From: Idiomarina zobellii
Lineage (GTDB): Bacteria; Pseudomonadota; Gammaproteobacteria; Enterobacterales; Alteromonadaceae
Assembly: GCF_900100855.1 (NCBI RefSeq)
Contig: NZ_FNCB01000001.1
Location: 186,001 to 250,000 of the forward strand
Length of the DNA stretch: 64,000 nucleotides
Direction of reading: 5' to 3'
The notes beneath the pieces are model-generated. The model made no database searches. It was not told where the DNA came from and saw only the letters and a list, made by a program, of their open reading frames with translations. Shown one piece after another: positions 26,765-35,387 of this stretch; position 1 is the first letter of the stretch, and each line of letters begins with the position of its first letter. The position numbers and the translations under genes are program-made.

Positions 26765-26785
26765 AAGCCCTGTATTTTAGGGCTT
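26765..26785 (-). terminator. Hairpin downstream of rnhB
   Basis: AAGCCCT (26765-26771) pairs with AGGGCTT (26779-26785) around a 7-base loop, 12 bases past the rnhB stop on the minus strand. The following sequence is T-rich but interrupted, so termination may be partial and may let the oxygenase gene be read through. Confidence 0.5.
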
Positions 26786-26796
26786 AGGCAACAAAA

Positions 26797-27360
26797 TCAC
26801 AAGTTAGCCAGCGCTTCTCGAACCGGCTTGTAGTCACGTCGGTGAATGGGGCAAGGTCCGTATTTCTTCAGTAGTTCAATGTGCCGTGCTGTTCCGTATG
26901 CCTTGTGTTTATTAAACTCATACTGCGGGTAGCGTTCGTGCCATTCCAGCATCTGTCTGTCACGCTCTACTTTTGCCAAAATAGACGCAGCAGCAATGCT
27001 TTCTTCACGAGCGTCACCACCAACAATAGCTTCAGCGGGTACCGTCAATTCGGGCACTCGGTTACCGTCAATCAGCACTTTGCTGGGTAATACGGGTAAC
27101 GCTTCTACTGAGCGTTGCATAGCTTTCATGGTTGCCCAGAGTATATTTATTTGTTCAATCTCGTCAGGGTCTGACTGCGCTATTGCCCAATACAGCGCCT
27201 TTTCCTTTATCTCCACACTGAGCTTCTCGCGCTTCTTCTCACTCAGTTTCTTTGAGTCATTAAGCCCCTCAATAGGACGTTCAGGATCAAGAATAACCGC
27301 AGCGGCAACAACGGGTCCTGCAATAGGACCTCGGCCCGCTTCATCGACACCACAAATCAT
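26797..27360 (-). CDS. rnhB: Ribonuclease HII
   Basis: A 187-residue enzyme that removes ribonucleotides and RNA primers from DNA-RNA hybrids. The active-site signature [18 protein letters not shown] (Asp6, Glu7), [18 protein letters not shown] and [13 protein letters not shown] are all intact. It is not in the lpxB-rnhB-dnaE cluster known from E. coli; here it stands alone, divergent from the second AbgT gene. Confidence 0.97.
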   Translation of the reverse strand: MICGVDEAGRGPIAGPVVAAAVILDPERPIEGLNDSKKLSEKKREKLSVEIKEKALYWAIAQSDPDEIEQINILWATMKAMQRSVEALPVLPSKVLIDGNRVPELTVPAEAIVGGDAREESIAAASILAKVERDRQMLEWHERYPQYEFNKHKAYGTARHIELLKKYGPCPIHRRDYKPVREALANL

Positions 27361-27383
27361 GAGGAAATTTTCACCTTGTTGCT

Positions 27384-27412
27384 TTGTTCATACGCCAAAT
27401 AATGGTTATGAT
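27384..27412 (+). promoter_or_regulatory. Candidate promoter of the second AbgT gene
   Basis: TTGTTC (27384-27389), a 17-base spacer and TATGAT (27407-27412). It lies 48 bases before the gene start and overlaps the rnhB upstream region. Confidence 0.45.
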
Positions 27413-27460
27413 ACCTGCGCATAATAATTAGACCAATAAAATAACAATCGGGAATACATC

Positions 27461-29031
27461 ATGGCTCAATCTCCACAACCGGACCGTTCGCAAAAGGAAA
27501 AGCCGAACAGTCTGCTCAACCGCCTGCTCGACGGCGTAGAAAAAGTCGGCAATAAGCTTCCTGACCCAGCCGTTATGTTCTTTGGCTTGCTCATTATTGT
27601 TTGGGTAATGTCCTGGGCGATGTCAGGCGTTAGCTTTGACGAAACTCACCCACTAACCGGTGAGGCTATTAGCGTTACTAACTTGCTCAGCGGCCCTGAA
27701 ATCACCGCGTTTTTGGCCAACATGGTCGATACTTTTATGGGCTTTGCGCCGTTAGGCGTTGTATTGCTGGCAATGCTGGGTGTCGGTGTAGCTGAACGTT
27801 CAGGTTATATTGACGTGGCCATTAAGCTTATGCTGAACGTAACGCCAAAAACCTTACTCACACCGATGCTTATTTTGGTCGCAATTGTCAGTCACACTGC
27901 AGTCGACGCTGGTTACGTGCTTGTTATTCCACTTGGCGGCGTTATTTTCTACGCCGCAGGTCGTCATCCACTGGCGGGTATTGCAGCGGCATTCGCCGGG
28001 GTTTCCGGTGGTTTCAGTGCTAACTTTGTACCTTCTGCTATTGACCCATTACTACAAGGCTTTACTCAAAGCGCGGCGCAAATTATTGATTCTGATATTC
28101 AGCTGAACCCGTTGAATAACTACTTCTTTACCGCTGCATCTTCCATTGTGGTAGTCGCTATTGGTTGGTTCCTGACCGACAAAGTGGTTGAACCGCGTCT
28201 GCGCGGCGCTGAAATCGACGGCCATCCTGACGATATGCCGGCGGTTGATGATGTATCTCCGCGTGATCGCAAAGCATTTTACGCGGCTTCTCTCACCATG
28301 CTTGCGGGTATTGTATTACTGTATTTTCAGCAACAGCAGAAAATTCGCCGCTGGCCGATCCACAAACGGGTGAATTAGCCTCTCTGGGCGCACCGTTAAT
28401 GGGCATGATTGTCCCATTAATTTTCCTGCTGTTTATTATTCCGGGCATTGTTCACGGTTACGTGTCGGGTAATTTCACCAACTCACAAGACGTTATTGGC
28501 GCCATGAGCAAGTCGATGGAAGGTATGGCTTACTATATGGTCATGGCATTCTTCTGTGCGCTGTTTATAAAGGCTTTTGGTGACTCGCAGCTGGGAACAC
28601 TTATTTCAGTAAAAGGCGCTAATTTCCTTGCCAGCATAGAGCTATCAGGCGGCGTTACCATGGTGGGTATTGTCTTCCTGGTCGCGTTTATCAACTTGTT
28701 TGTGGGTTCAGCGTCGGCTAAATGGGCACTTATTTCACCCATTTTCGTGCCTATGCTGATGCAACTGGGTTACTCGCCAGACTTAACGCAAGCGGCTTAC
28801 CGTGTGGGCGACTCGTCCAGTAACATCATTACTCCGTTACTGCCGTACTTCCCTCTGGTTGTGGTTTACTGCCAGCGTTACGTTAAAAAGACCGGTATAG
28901 GCACGCTAGTTTCCATGATGCTGCCATACACAGTCTCACTGCTGGTGCTTTGGTCTGCCTTCCTGATTCTATACTGGACTCTAGGCATTCCTCTGGGCTT
29001 CCAGGCTAGTTATACCTACCCGGCAGGCTAA
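27461..29031 (+). pseudogene. AbgT-family transporter (copy 2), frameshifted
   Basis: A paralogue of the transporter at 21182 with the same signatures (LPDPAVMFF, GVGVAERSGYIDVA, GSASAKWALISPIFVPM, YRVGDSSSNIITPLLPYF). The frame starting at 27461 runs off into a non-homologous tail (QQQQKIRRWPIHKRVN) and stops at 28378. The homologous sequence continues in the -1 frame from about 28327 (SATAENSPLADPQTGELAS) to 29031. Adding one T to the TTTT run at 28324-28327 restores about 523 residues, equal to copy 1. No other damage is visible, so this is a recent mutation or a sequencing error. The site is not a usual slippery sequence. Confidence 0.75.
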
Positions 29032-29053
29032 AAGTCTTGTTGCAAATGAACAT

Positions 29054-29083
29054 AAAGCCAGTGCCTTGCGCACTGGCTTTTTT
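29054..29083 (+). terminator. Rho-independent terminator of the second AbgT gene
   Basis: AAAGCCAGTG (29054-29063) and CACTGGCTTT (29071-29080) form a perfect 10-bp stem with a 7-base loop and a T-run to 29083. It abuts the stop codon of the convergent chemoreceptor gene. Confidence 0.92.
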
Positions 29084-30374
29084 ATAAATGGCTGACGGCG
29101 TTAACCACATTGGTTGCGCCTTCGTCTATTTCATCCATTATGGCTTTCACTTTTTCAATTTGCTCTTTCCCGCGCTTTGCCATTTCCTGAATATCGTCAA
29201 TAGACAACGAGATAGCTTCTGAAACTTCTGAACTGCGCTGCATAACGCCCGATATCTCGCTAGTGGCCTGAGTGGTTCGAGTCGCCAAATTTCTTACTTC
29301 GTCAGCAACCACAGCAAACCCACGCCCATGCTCACCCGCTCTGGCAGCTTCAATCGCCGCATTTAATGCCAGAAGATTTGTTTGTTCAGCTAGTGCGTTA
29401 ATGGTTTTAACAATTTCTTCAATACTAACGGCTTGCTCTTGTAACTGCTCAATAATAGCGTCGGTTTGCTGACTTTTAGTGAGTATTTCGTTAGAGGTTT
29501 CCACAGAAACATCAATAGACGCTTTACCGTCTTTCACTATCATGGCTGTTTGCTGAGACGTCGAATACGCAATTTCTGCAGCTTCTGTGGTCTGTTGGGC
29601 TTTTAACACTCGTTCGGTAATATCGCTGGCAAACTTAATGACTTTTACAACTCGACCATTACTGTCAAAAATTGGGTTATAACTGGCTTCCAGCCAAACC
29701 GGTTGCCCGTGCTTGCTGACACGCTTAAATCGCCCGGTTTTGAACTCACCTTTGCCAAGTTCACGCCAAAAGCTCGGGTTTTCATCGTAAAAGCTTTGCT
29801 CACAAAACAGCTTATGGTGCTTGCCGGTAATATCGCTGAGCGAATAACCCACGGTGTTTAGGAAGTTATCATTTGCCCAGGTAATGACTCCGTCAGGTGA
29901 AAACTCGATAGTCGCCATTGACTTATTAATTGCCGTATTAATGGCGGTTTGCTGCTCTAAGGCGGTGACTTCGTCAGTAACATCACTGGCAATTTTCGTA
30001 ATGAAAACAACCTCGCCTTTCTCGTTTTTAACAGGAAAGTACGTCGCTTCTAACCAAATAATGTCGCCATTACTGCAAATGCGCTTAAATCGCTCATGCT
30101 GCGACTTACCCTCTGCCAGCTGCTGCCAAAAATTTCGATACGCCTGAGAAGACGAATGACTCGGTTCACAAAACATTTTGTGATGTTTAGAGATAACATC
30201 ATCGAGACCATATCCCATGGTTTCCAGAAACTGATTATTGGCATTTAAAACATAGCCCTGAGGGGTAAAGTCAATACGCGCAACATTACTGTCAATGGCA
30301 TCCATTAACTGTTTATATTGCGACAGTTCTTCAGTGGTTTTAGCGAGCTGGTGTTTCGTTTTAGCGCAAAGCAT
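29082..30374 (-). CDS. Soluble PAS-PAS methyl-accepting chemotaxis protein (BdlA-like)
   Basis: About 430 residues with no membrane helix. Two PAS domains follow one another, each with a near-identical GYxLxDVxxxHHKxFCE segment and a WLEAxYxP strand, suggesting duplication. A short receptor signalling domain follows, with the hairpin tip [35 protein letters not shown]. The layout and length match Pseudomonas BdlA, a cytoplasmic receptor tied to biofilm dispersal; Aer-type oxygen or redox sensing is an alternative. I favour ATG 30374, with AGGA 9 bases upstream, over GTG 30431. An 8-bp inverted repeat (30385-30416) lies just before it. Confidence 0.85.
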   Translation of the reverse strand: MLCAKTKHQLAKTTEELSQYKQLMDAIDSNVARIDFTPQGYVLNANNQFLETMGYGLDDVISKHHKMFCEPSHSSSQAYRNFWQQLAEGKSQHERFKRICSNGDIIWLEATYFPVKNEKGEVVFITKIASDVTDEVTALEQQTAINTAINKSMATIEFSPDGVITWANDNFLNTVGYSLSDITGKHHKLFCEQSFYDENPSFWRELGKGEFKTGRFKRVSKHGQPVWLEASYNPIFDSNGRVVKVIKFASDITERVLKAQQTTEAAEIAYSTSQQTAMIVKDGKASIDVSVETSNEILTKSQQTDAIIEQLQEQAVSIEEIVKTINALAEQTNLLALNAAIEAARAGEHGRGFAVVADEVRNLATRTTQATSEISGVMQRSSEVSEAISLSIDDIQEMAKRGKEQIEKVKAIMDEIDEGATNVVNAVSHL

Positions 30375-30384
30375 TTGGGCGTTC

Positions 30385-30416
30385 CTACTGCAAATAAGGA
30401 CATTTGAATGCAGTAG
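30385..30416 (-). repeat. 8-bp inverted repeat upstream of the chemoreceptor start
   Basis: CTACTGCA (30385-30392) and TGCAGTAG (30409-30416) are exact reverse complements with 16 bases between. The arm nearest the gene overlaps the AGGA ribosome site of the ATG at 30374. Possible leader hairpin or operator. Confidence 0.4.
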
Positions 30417-30512
30417 TTTACGCTCCCTCACATGTATCAGATCAAAAAAAGATCTATTTTAGAGTAAATACTCACCAATACTTGGTCTATATCAAACTTG
30501 CTGAAGCCGGCA

Positions 30513-30926
30513 TTAAGAACTCCATGCCGGGTTCCAGGTGACTTCCCAAATATGGCCGTCCGGATCTTTGAAGAAACCGCCGTAGCCACCCCAAAATAAG
30601 TCTTTAGCCTCATGAAGAATGGTTGCTCCTGCCAATTTAGCCTCATTCATAACGGCATCGACTTCAGAGCGGGAGCTAACATTGTGGCTTAACAGAACTT
30701 CATTGGCATTTTTAGCGACATCAACACCCATTTCAGCAGCAATGCTTTTACGCGGCCACAAAGCCAACCTCAAACCACTAGGCAGCTTAAAGAAGGCAAC
30801 AGCGCCATTTTCAAAGTCCTCACCGACAATGCCCTTCGTTTCCCAGCCTAAACCGTCCTGATAAAAAGCAAGTGCGCGCTTTAAGTCATCGACTCCCAGC
30901 GTAATAACACTGATACTTGGGTTCAT
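30513..30926 (-). CDS. VOC family (glyoxalase/bleomycin resistance-like) protein
   Basis: A 137-residue vicinal-oxygen-chelate protein with paired beta-alpha-beta-beta-beta modules. It opens ISVITLGVDDLKRALAFYQDGLGWE and ends YGGFFKDPDGHIWEVTWNP, where the late Glu of the WEV motif is a usual metal ligand. The first-strand ligand position is Thr or Leu rather than His, so metal binding may differ. Members range from glyoxalase I to antibiotic-binding proteins; the role cannot be told. Divergent from the DUF3293 gene. Confidence 0.85.
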   Translation of the reverse strand: MNPSISVITLGVDDLKRALAFYQDGLGWETKGIVGEDFENGAVAFFKLPSGLRLALWPRKSIAAEMGVDVAKNANEVLLSHNVSSRSEVDAVMNEAKLAGATILHEAKDLFWGGYGGFFKDPDGHIWEVTWNPAWSS

Positions 30927-30989
30927 AGAATCTTACTGCCTCAAAAGTTAAACTCTTACTTTAATTAACGCTTAAGTGATGGTCAAAGT

Positions 30990-31403
30990 ATGGACGCAAC
31001 ATTGCTGGAACATTATAAAAATACCGACTACTGGTTTGTTGTGAATGGCCAAAAAATGACTTTATCGGTAGGTAGCACCAATAGCGACTTTAATACACTC
31101 TGTCATGACTTAAACTGCAAAACAGGGGCCTTTATTACCGCTTATAACCCTCAAAGTCGGCAGTTAACCTTTGACGAGAATCGCGAAAGAAACCAGCAAT
31201 TAGAAGCTGAATTAGTGGGTTTTAAAGGCATTCGATACTTTTACGGAGCCGGTCAGGATCGTAGCCTTCAATGGCCAGCCGAAGAAAGTTTTATGGTTTT
31301 TGGTGCGCAACAGCAAACAGTTATTGACCTCGCCCGCCGATATCAGCAGAATGCCTTTCTTTGGATTGAATACCGACACGCTGCAGTACTCATCGACGTA
31401 TGA
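30990..31403 (+). CDS. DUF3293 family protein
   Basis: A 137-residue soluble protein with typical DUF3293 elements: an early YKNTDYWFVVNGQKMTLSVG, AFITAYNPQSRQLTFDEN in the centre and SFMVFGAQQQTVIDLARRYQQNAFLW near the end. Function is unknown. It ends 14 bases before the ATG of the DMT transporter gene, likely one transcript. Confidence 0.82.
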   Translation: MDATLLEHYKNTDYWFVVNGQKMTLSVGSTNSDFNTLCHDLNCKTGAFITAYNPQSRQLTFDENRERNQQLEAELVGFKGIRYFYGAGQDRSLQWPAEESFMVFGAQQQTVIDLARRYQQNAFLWIEYRHAAVLIDV

Positions 31404-31417
31404 GTTAAGGGGGCACC

Positions 31418-32324
31418 ATGCCATCACACCATAGCCGCTGATAAAATCGCGTTTATCTACGCCCTTATTGCCGTTTTATTATGGTCGACGGTCGCTACAG
31501 CGTTTAAAATCACACTAGAGTACATGACGCCATTACAAATGGTGACAGCCGCCAGTGTCGTTTCCTTTGCTGTTCTAAGCTTGGTCTGTGTGATTCAGAA
31601 AAAGTCTCACTTGTTATTGCTTGAGCTGCGGAAAATGCCCTTGTACTACGTACTAATGGGGCTTATTAACCCTCTTATCTACTATTTAGTGCTCTTTCAA
31701 GCTTATAAACTGCTACCCGCCTCCGAAGCTCAGCCCCTGAATTACACATGGGCAATAGCACTCAGTATTATGGCCGCCCTGTTTCTAAAGCAGCATATTC
31801 GTCGCCGCGACTGGGTCGCCTGCGCACTGGGTTATTTCGGTGTGTTAATTATAGCGACCCGCGGTGACCTATTCGGGCTTAGCTTTAGTAATCCCTGGGG
31901 TGTTTTATTAGCCTTGATATCAACCTTCCTGTGGGCCGGTTACTGGATACTCAACACCCGACGTAATGCGGACTCAGTCGTTAGCCTAGTCTTGTCCTTT
32001 GGCTTAGCATTGCCAATTTTAATTATTGCCAGCTTTGTCTGGAGCGACTGGTCGAACATACCCTGGCAAGGCTGGGCAGCTGTCAGTTATGTCGGATTAT
32101 TTGAAATGGGTATTACCTTTTTATTTTGGCTAAAAGCTATGAAAACAGCCACCAACACCGCACTTATTAGCAACCTGATATTTATATCGCCGTTTATTTC
32201 ACTGCTGCTACTGTCAGCAATTATTGGCGAGACCATTTATGTCAGCACTATTGTGGGCTTGGCACTTATTATTACCGGTTTATTAGTGCAGCGGCTTCAC
32301 TTTAAGAAAAAGCTTAAGCCATAG
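31418..32324 (+). CDS. EamA/DMT-family transporter with frameshift near the start
   Basis: A ten-helix drug/metabolite transporter. The EamA halves are clear (SEAQPLNYTWAIALSIMAALFLKQ and ALISNLIFISPFISLLLLSAIIGE). The long frame has no usable start before ATG 31524, yet it encodes homologous sequence further upstream (ADKIAFIYALIAVLLWSTVA, a perfect first helix) from about 31437. An ATG at 31418 with an AAGGGGG ribosome site lies one frame off and hits TGA after seven codons. Removing one base in AGCCGCTG (31432-31439) would join them into about 301 residues. Either a real lesion or a sequencing error; from 31524 the protein would lack helix 1. Confidence 0.75.
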
Positions 32325-33369
32325 CCTTTTTAACGATTTCATCCGCCGCTTCTTTGTCCTCTTCGTCAGGCGAAGGGCCATCATTAATACTATTTTCACC
32401 AGGCGAGAGAGCCAGTTCCGTTAGCAGAGGAAAATGATCAGACCCAAAGCCAGGCAGTCGCGTCATTGAAACCAGTGCAAAATGGTGGCTATGAAAAATA
32501 TGATCAAGCGGCCAGCGAGCAAACCAATAGTCCGCGTGAAAAGTGTTGAACATACCCCGCCCCACCCGCGGGTCTAACAATCCACTGATTTTACGGAAGA
32601 GCAAAGTGGTTCTCGACCAGGCCACATCGTTCAAGTCGCCAGTGACTATAGTCGGATGCTTCTGGGGCTCTACGTGTTTCGCAACTAACAGGAGTTCACC
32701 ATCACGCTCCTCCGACTCCTCATTTTCCGTTGGACTCGGCGGCGCCGGATGCACAAAGTGCGCTTTCACTTTTTGCCCGGTCGGTAACTCAATAAAGCAA
32801 TGTATCGACGGCTTATCGTCCTCAATTAAGTACTCAACGCTAACGTCAGATAACGGCAGCCGAGAATAGAGATGCATACCATAGAGATTATCCAGAGGCA
32901 CCTTAACCGTATGAGGGTAGTTCGATTCAATAGCCTCTAACTGCTCCCCCCACCATCCATCAGACTCAAGCGTTACCAGAACATCCGGCGTATAGTCCCT
33001 CACTAGCTGAATAAGACCATCACTGTTACGGTTAGGCATCAGCACATTCGCCGTCATAATTCTAAGCCGAGCCCCTGCCTCGCCTACATCAACCGCTTTC
33101 ACTTCTTTCGGGAATAAAGCCGTATAAGGCACCACCCACCACAGCTGACAAACAAGACAACCAATAATCAGCCCCATAGCCACCGCAGTGACCGACGTCC
33201 AGTCACGTATAACCACAAAACCAATGATCAACAGTACCCCAAGCAGCACCGAAAGCTGCAAACGCGGAAAATCCAACCCGCGAATCCACCAAACCTGCGA
33301 CCACGACAACGGCGCTAACGTCAGCACAGCCAGTAATATCGCTAAAGAAAGGTAAATAATTTCAAACAT
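32314..33369 (-). CDS. Membrane-anchored endonuclease/exonuclease/phosphatase family protein
   Basis: A 351-residue protein. Three membrane helices (about 2-21, 35-55 and 62-85) are followed by an EEP hydrolase domain with all key motifs: MTANVL, a catalytic Glu in VTLESDGWWG, VTGDLNDVAWS, WPLDHIFHS and a terminal GSDHFPLL. The C-terminal tail is acidic. The catalytic domain probably faces the periplasm. Substrates could be phosphodiesters or phospholipid heads; this is not decided. Its end overlaps the DMT transporter gene by 11 bases on the opposite strand. Confidence 0.85.
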   Translation of the reverse strand: MFEIIYLSLAILLAVLTLAPLSWSQVWWIRGLDFPRLQLSVLLGVLLIIGFVVIRDWTSVTAVAMGLIIGCLVCQLWWVVPYTALFPKEVKAVDVGEAGARLRIMTANVLMPNRNSDGLIQLVRDYTPDVLVTLESDGWWGEQLEAIESNYPHTVKVPLDNLYGMHLYSRLPLSDVSVEYLIEDDKPSIHCFIELPTGQKVKAHFVHPAPPSPTENEESEERDGELLLVAKHVEPQKHPTIVTGDLNDVAWSRTTLLFRKISGLLDPRVGRGMFNTFHADYWFARWPLDHIFHSHHFALVSMTRLPGFGSDHFPLLTELALSPGENSINDGPSPDEEDKEAADEIVKKAMA

Positions 33370-33440
33370 CTTGGCTCTCTATGCTTTTCAGATAAGAAAA
33401 CCATAGCACAGCTATAGAAAATAAGGGGAAAGGAAGTGTT

Positions 33441-33621
33441 AAGCTTGGTGGAGCTCCTACGGATAGCGTGCTCCGCTTGGAGTCAAAACCCTCTGATACA
33501 GGAGACGCAACAAGCTCATCCATGAGGGCTTGACGAAGGCCATCCATGGCCTTCGACACTCCTGTATCAGAGGGTTTTAACTCTAAACGCTACGCCCACA
33601 ATCCGTAGGATCTGCTAGCTT
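33441..33621. repeat. Long nested palindromic intergenic element 1
   Basis: Outer pairing: AAGCT/AGCTT at the ends, TCCTACGGAT (33455-33464) with ATCCGTAGGA (33601-33610), and a perfect 20-bp arm starting AAAACCCTCT (33485-33504) with its complement at 33559-33578. Inside the arms stand two more hairpins, 33511-33532 (CAAGCTCAT/ATGAGGGCTTG) and 33534-33555 (CGAAGGCCAT CC ATGGCCTTCG). Both end in a CATCCATG tip. The whole folds as a four-way junction. It lies in the 419-base gene-free gap between the bkd operon end and the EEP gene. No coding potential is credible. It might be a mobile palindromic element, a terminator or a structured RNA; I cannot see further copies in this window. Confidence 0.8.
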
Positions 33622-33650
33622 TATTTAACTTACTGAACGCAGATGTAGAT

Positions 33651-33777
33651 AGCCAGAAACAAAAAAAGAGTTAGGCGTAAGTTAAGAAACTGTGTGACGC
33701 CAAGGATGGCGTCACTCAAGCCCCCAAGGAGGGTTCACGGCGTGTTTCTTAACTTTCCTAACTCTTAGTTTCTGGCT
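33651..33777. repeat. Long nested palindromic intergenic element 2
   Basis: Three stacked arms pair exactly: AGCCAGAAAC (33651-33660) with GTTTCTGGCT (33768-33777), AAGAGTTAGG (33666-33675) with CCTAACTCTT (33757-33766), and AAGTTAAGAAAC (33679-33690) with GTTTCTTAACTT (33744-33755). Inside lie a perfect hairpin GTGACGCC/GGCGTCAC (33694-33715, loop AAGGAT) and a weaker CCC/GGG hairpin (33721-33733). The design matches element 1 (long outer stem, two inner hairpins) but the sequence differs. It begins 12 bases past the bkdB stop, so it may also end that operon. The 29 bases between elements and the 71 bases before element 1 show nothing else. Confidence 0.8.
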
Positions 33778-33788
33778 CTTCCGTTATC

Positions 33789-35375
33789 TCAGACCATGTT
33801 AACCAGCATGCTGGTTGGGTCTTCGAGGTACTCCTGCCAGAGTTTGTTGAAACGAGCAATGGTGCCGCCGTCGATAATACGATGGTCGCCTGACCAGCTT
33901 ACCGTCATTATCTTACGGGCTACCACGTTGCCGTTTTCGTCAAAACGCGGTAATTCCTGCACTTTACCTAAGGCAACAATAGCTGCTTCCGGCTTATTAA
34001 TGATAGGTGTTGCCACCGTACCGCCGATAACACCAATGTTCGAAATGCTAATAGTACCGCCTTTCATATCAGCCTGAGGCACTTTGCCTTCTCGAGCAGC
34101 TTGAGTCAGACGAGTCACTTCATTGGCCACATCGATAATACTCTTGTTCTGTACCTGTTTTACGTTAGGTACTAACAAGCCAATTTTGGTATCGACTGCC
34201 ATACCGATATTGTGGTCATCGAAGTAAGTAATTTCAGTGCAGTCTTCGTTCACCTGCGCATTCATTACCGGGAACTCTTTTAACGCCAGCGACAGAGCTT
34301 TAATAAAGAACGGCATGACAGTTAAGCGTACGCCTTTCTCTTTGTAGTGCTCTTTCAGCTTTTCACGCAGCGCAATCAGGTTCGTAACGTCAAACTCATC
34401 GGCATAAGTGAAGTGAGGAATGGTGCTGACCGAGTTCATCATTTGCTTAGCCATAGCTGCTTTCACGCCACGAATCGCTTCGGTACGCGTACCGCCGCTA
34501 GTCGCTGCTGGCTGCTGTGCCGGTTTGCTGTCGGTGCTGGTTGTAGCACTTTGACCACCCGACTTGAAAGCTTCAATGTCTTTCTTCACGACGCGACCTT
34601 TCTTACCAGAGCCAGGAACGTCAGCGATATTAATATCATTCTCGCGAGCTAAGCGACGTACTGCCGGACTGGCAATAGCTTTACCCTGACGCGCTTTCGC
34701 TGGTGGTTCTGCCTCCGCTTTTGTACTTGCCTGCGGTTTAGACTCAGCGCTATTCTGCGACGAGCTGCCTGGAGCAGTCTCACCAGAGCCTGAAGCCTGA
34801 GCGCCACCGGCTGGCTGCAAGGCAAATAAAGGCTTATGTACTTCGGCGATATCACCTTTTTTGTGATACAGCTTAACGACTTTACCATCATCTTTCGCTG
34901 GAATCTCAACCGTGGCTTTATCAGTCATAACCTCAACCACGGGTTGGTCTTCTTTCACTTCATCGCCTTCAGAAACTAACCACTCAACGATTTCACACTC
35001 AACAATACCTTCACCGATATCCGGTAAAATAAAGTCAGTGGTTTCGCCGCCAGTTGCCTGGTTACTATCTGGCTTGCTGTCAGATTTTGGCGCTTCTTTC
35101 TCAGCCGTTTTTTCTTCAGCAGCTTCACTTGAATCGCCCGCAGCATTAATGCGGAATAACGGCTCGTGGACTTTAGCAATATCGCCTTTTTGGTAATACA
35201 GCTTTTCAACCACGCCGTCGTCTTTCGCCGGTATCTCAACCATGGCTTTGTCAGTCATGACCTCAACAACGGGCTGATCTTCTTTAACTTCGTCGCCTTC
35301 GGCTACCAGCCACTCAACGATTTCGCACTCTACGATCCCTTCGCCGATATCGGGCAGAATAAAATCTTTACTCAT
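33789..35375 (-). CDS. bkdB: Branched-chain 2-oxoacid dehydrogenase E2 (lipoamide acyltransferase), two lipoyl domains
   Basis: A 528-residue E2 core. Two lipoyl domains (about 4-78 and 113-188) each carry the lipoylated Lys in VEVMTDKA (Lys43 in the first), joined by Ala/Pro/Ser/Lys-rich linkers. A peripheral subunit-binding domain (about 237-273, IASPAVRRLARENDINIADV) and the catalytic acyltransferase domain with WSGDHRIIDGG follow. It passes acyl groups from E1 to CoA. The two lipoyl domains are very similar at DNA level, indicating recent duplication or gene conversion. It is last in the E1a-E1b-E2 operon, 12 bases after E1b; no E3 gene is present, so a shared lpd must serve. Confidence 0.92.
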   Translation of the reverse strand: MSKDFILPDIGEGIVECEIVEWLVAEGDEVKEDQPVVEVMTDKAMVEIPAKDDGVVEKLYYQKGDIAKVHEPLFRINAAGDSSEAAEEKTAEKEAPKSDSKPDSNQATGGETTDFILPDIGEGIVECEIVEWLVSEGDEVKEDQPVVEVMTDKATVEIPAKDDGKVVKLYHKKGDIAEVHKPLFALQPAGGAQASGSGETAPGSSSQNSAESKPQASTKAEAEPPAKARQGKAIASPAVRRLARENDINIADVPGSGKKGRVVKKDIEAFKSGGQSATTSTDSKPAQQPAATSGGTRTEAIRGVKAAMAKQMMNSVSTIPHFTYADEFDVTNLIALREKLKEHYKEKGVRLTVMPFFIKALSLALKEFPVMNAQVNEDCTEITYFDDHNIGMAVDTKIGLLVPNVKQVQNKSIIDVANEVTRLTQAAREGKVPQADMKGGTISISNIGVIGGTVATPIINKPEAAIVALGKVQELPRFDENGNVVARKIMTVSWSGDHRIIDGGTIARFNKLWQEYLEDPTSMLVNMV

Positions 35376-35387
35376 GTCGATGGGTCC

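Noticed and set aside
28320-28335. Programmed -1 frameshifting in the second AbgT gene
   Set aside because: The TTTT run does not form a standard X XXY YYZ slippery site (the P-site codon TAT cannot re-pair), and no stimulatory structure is apparent.
33362-33559. 65-codon open frame on the minus strand
   Set aside because: It lies mostly inside palindromic element 1 and has no ribosome site or known family.
34830-35376. Direct DNA repeat
   Set aside because: Explained by the two lipoyl domains of BkdB; not a mobile or structural repeat.
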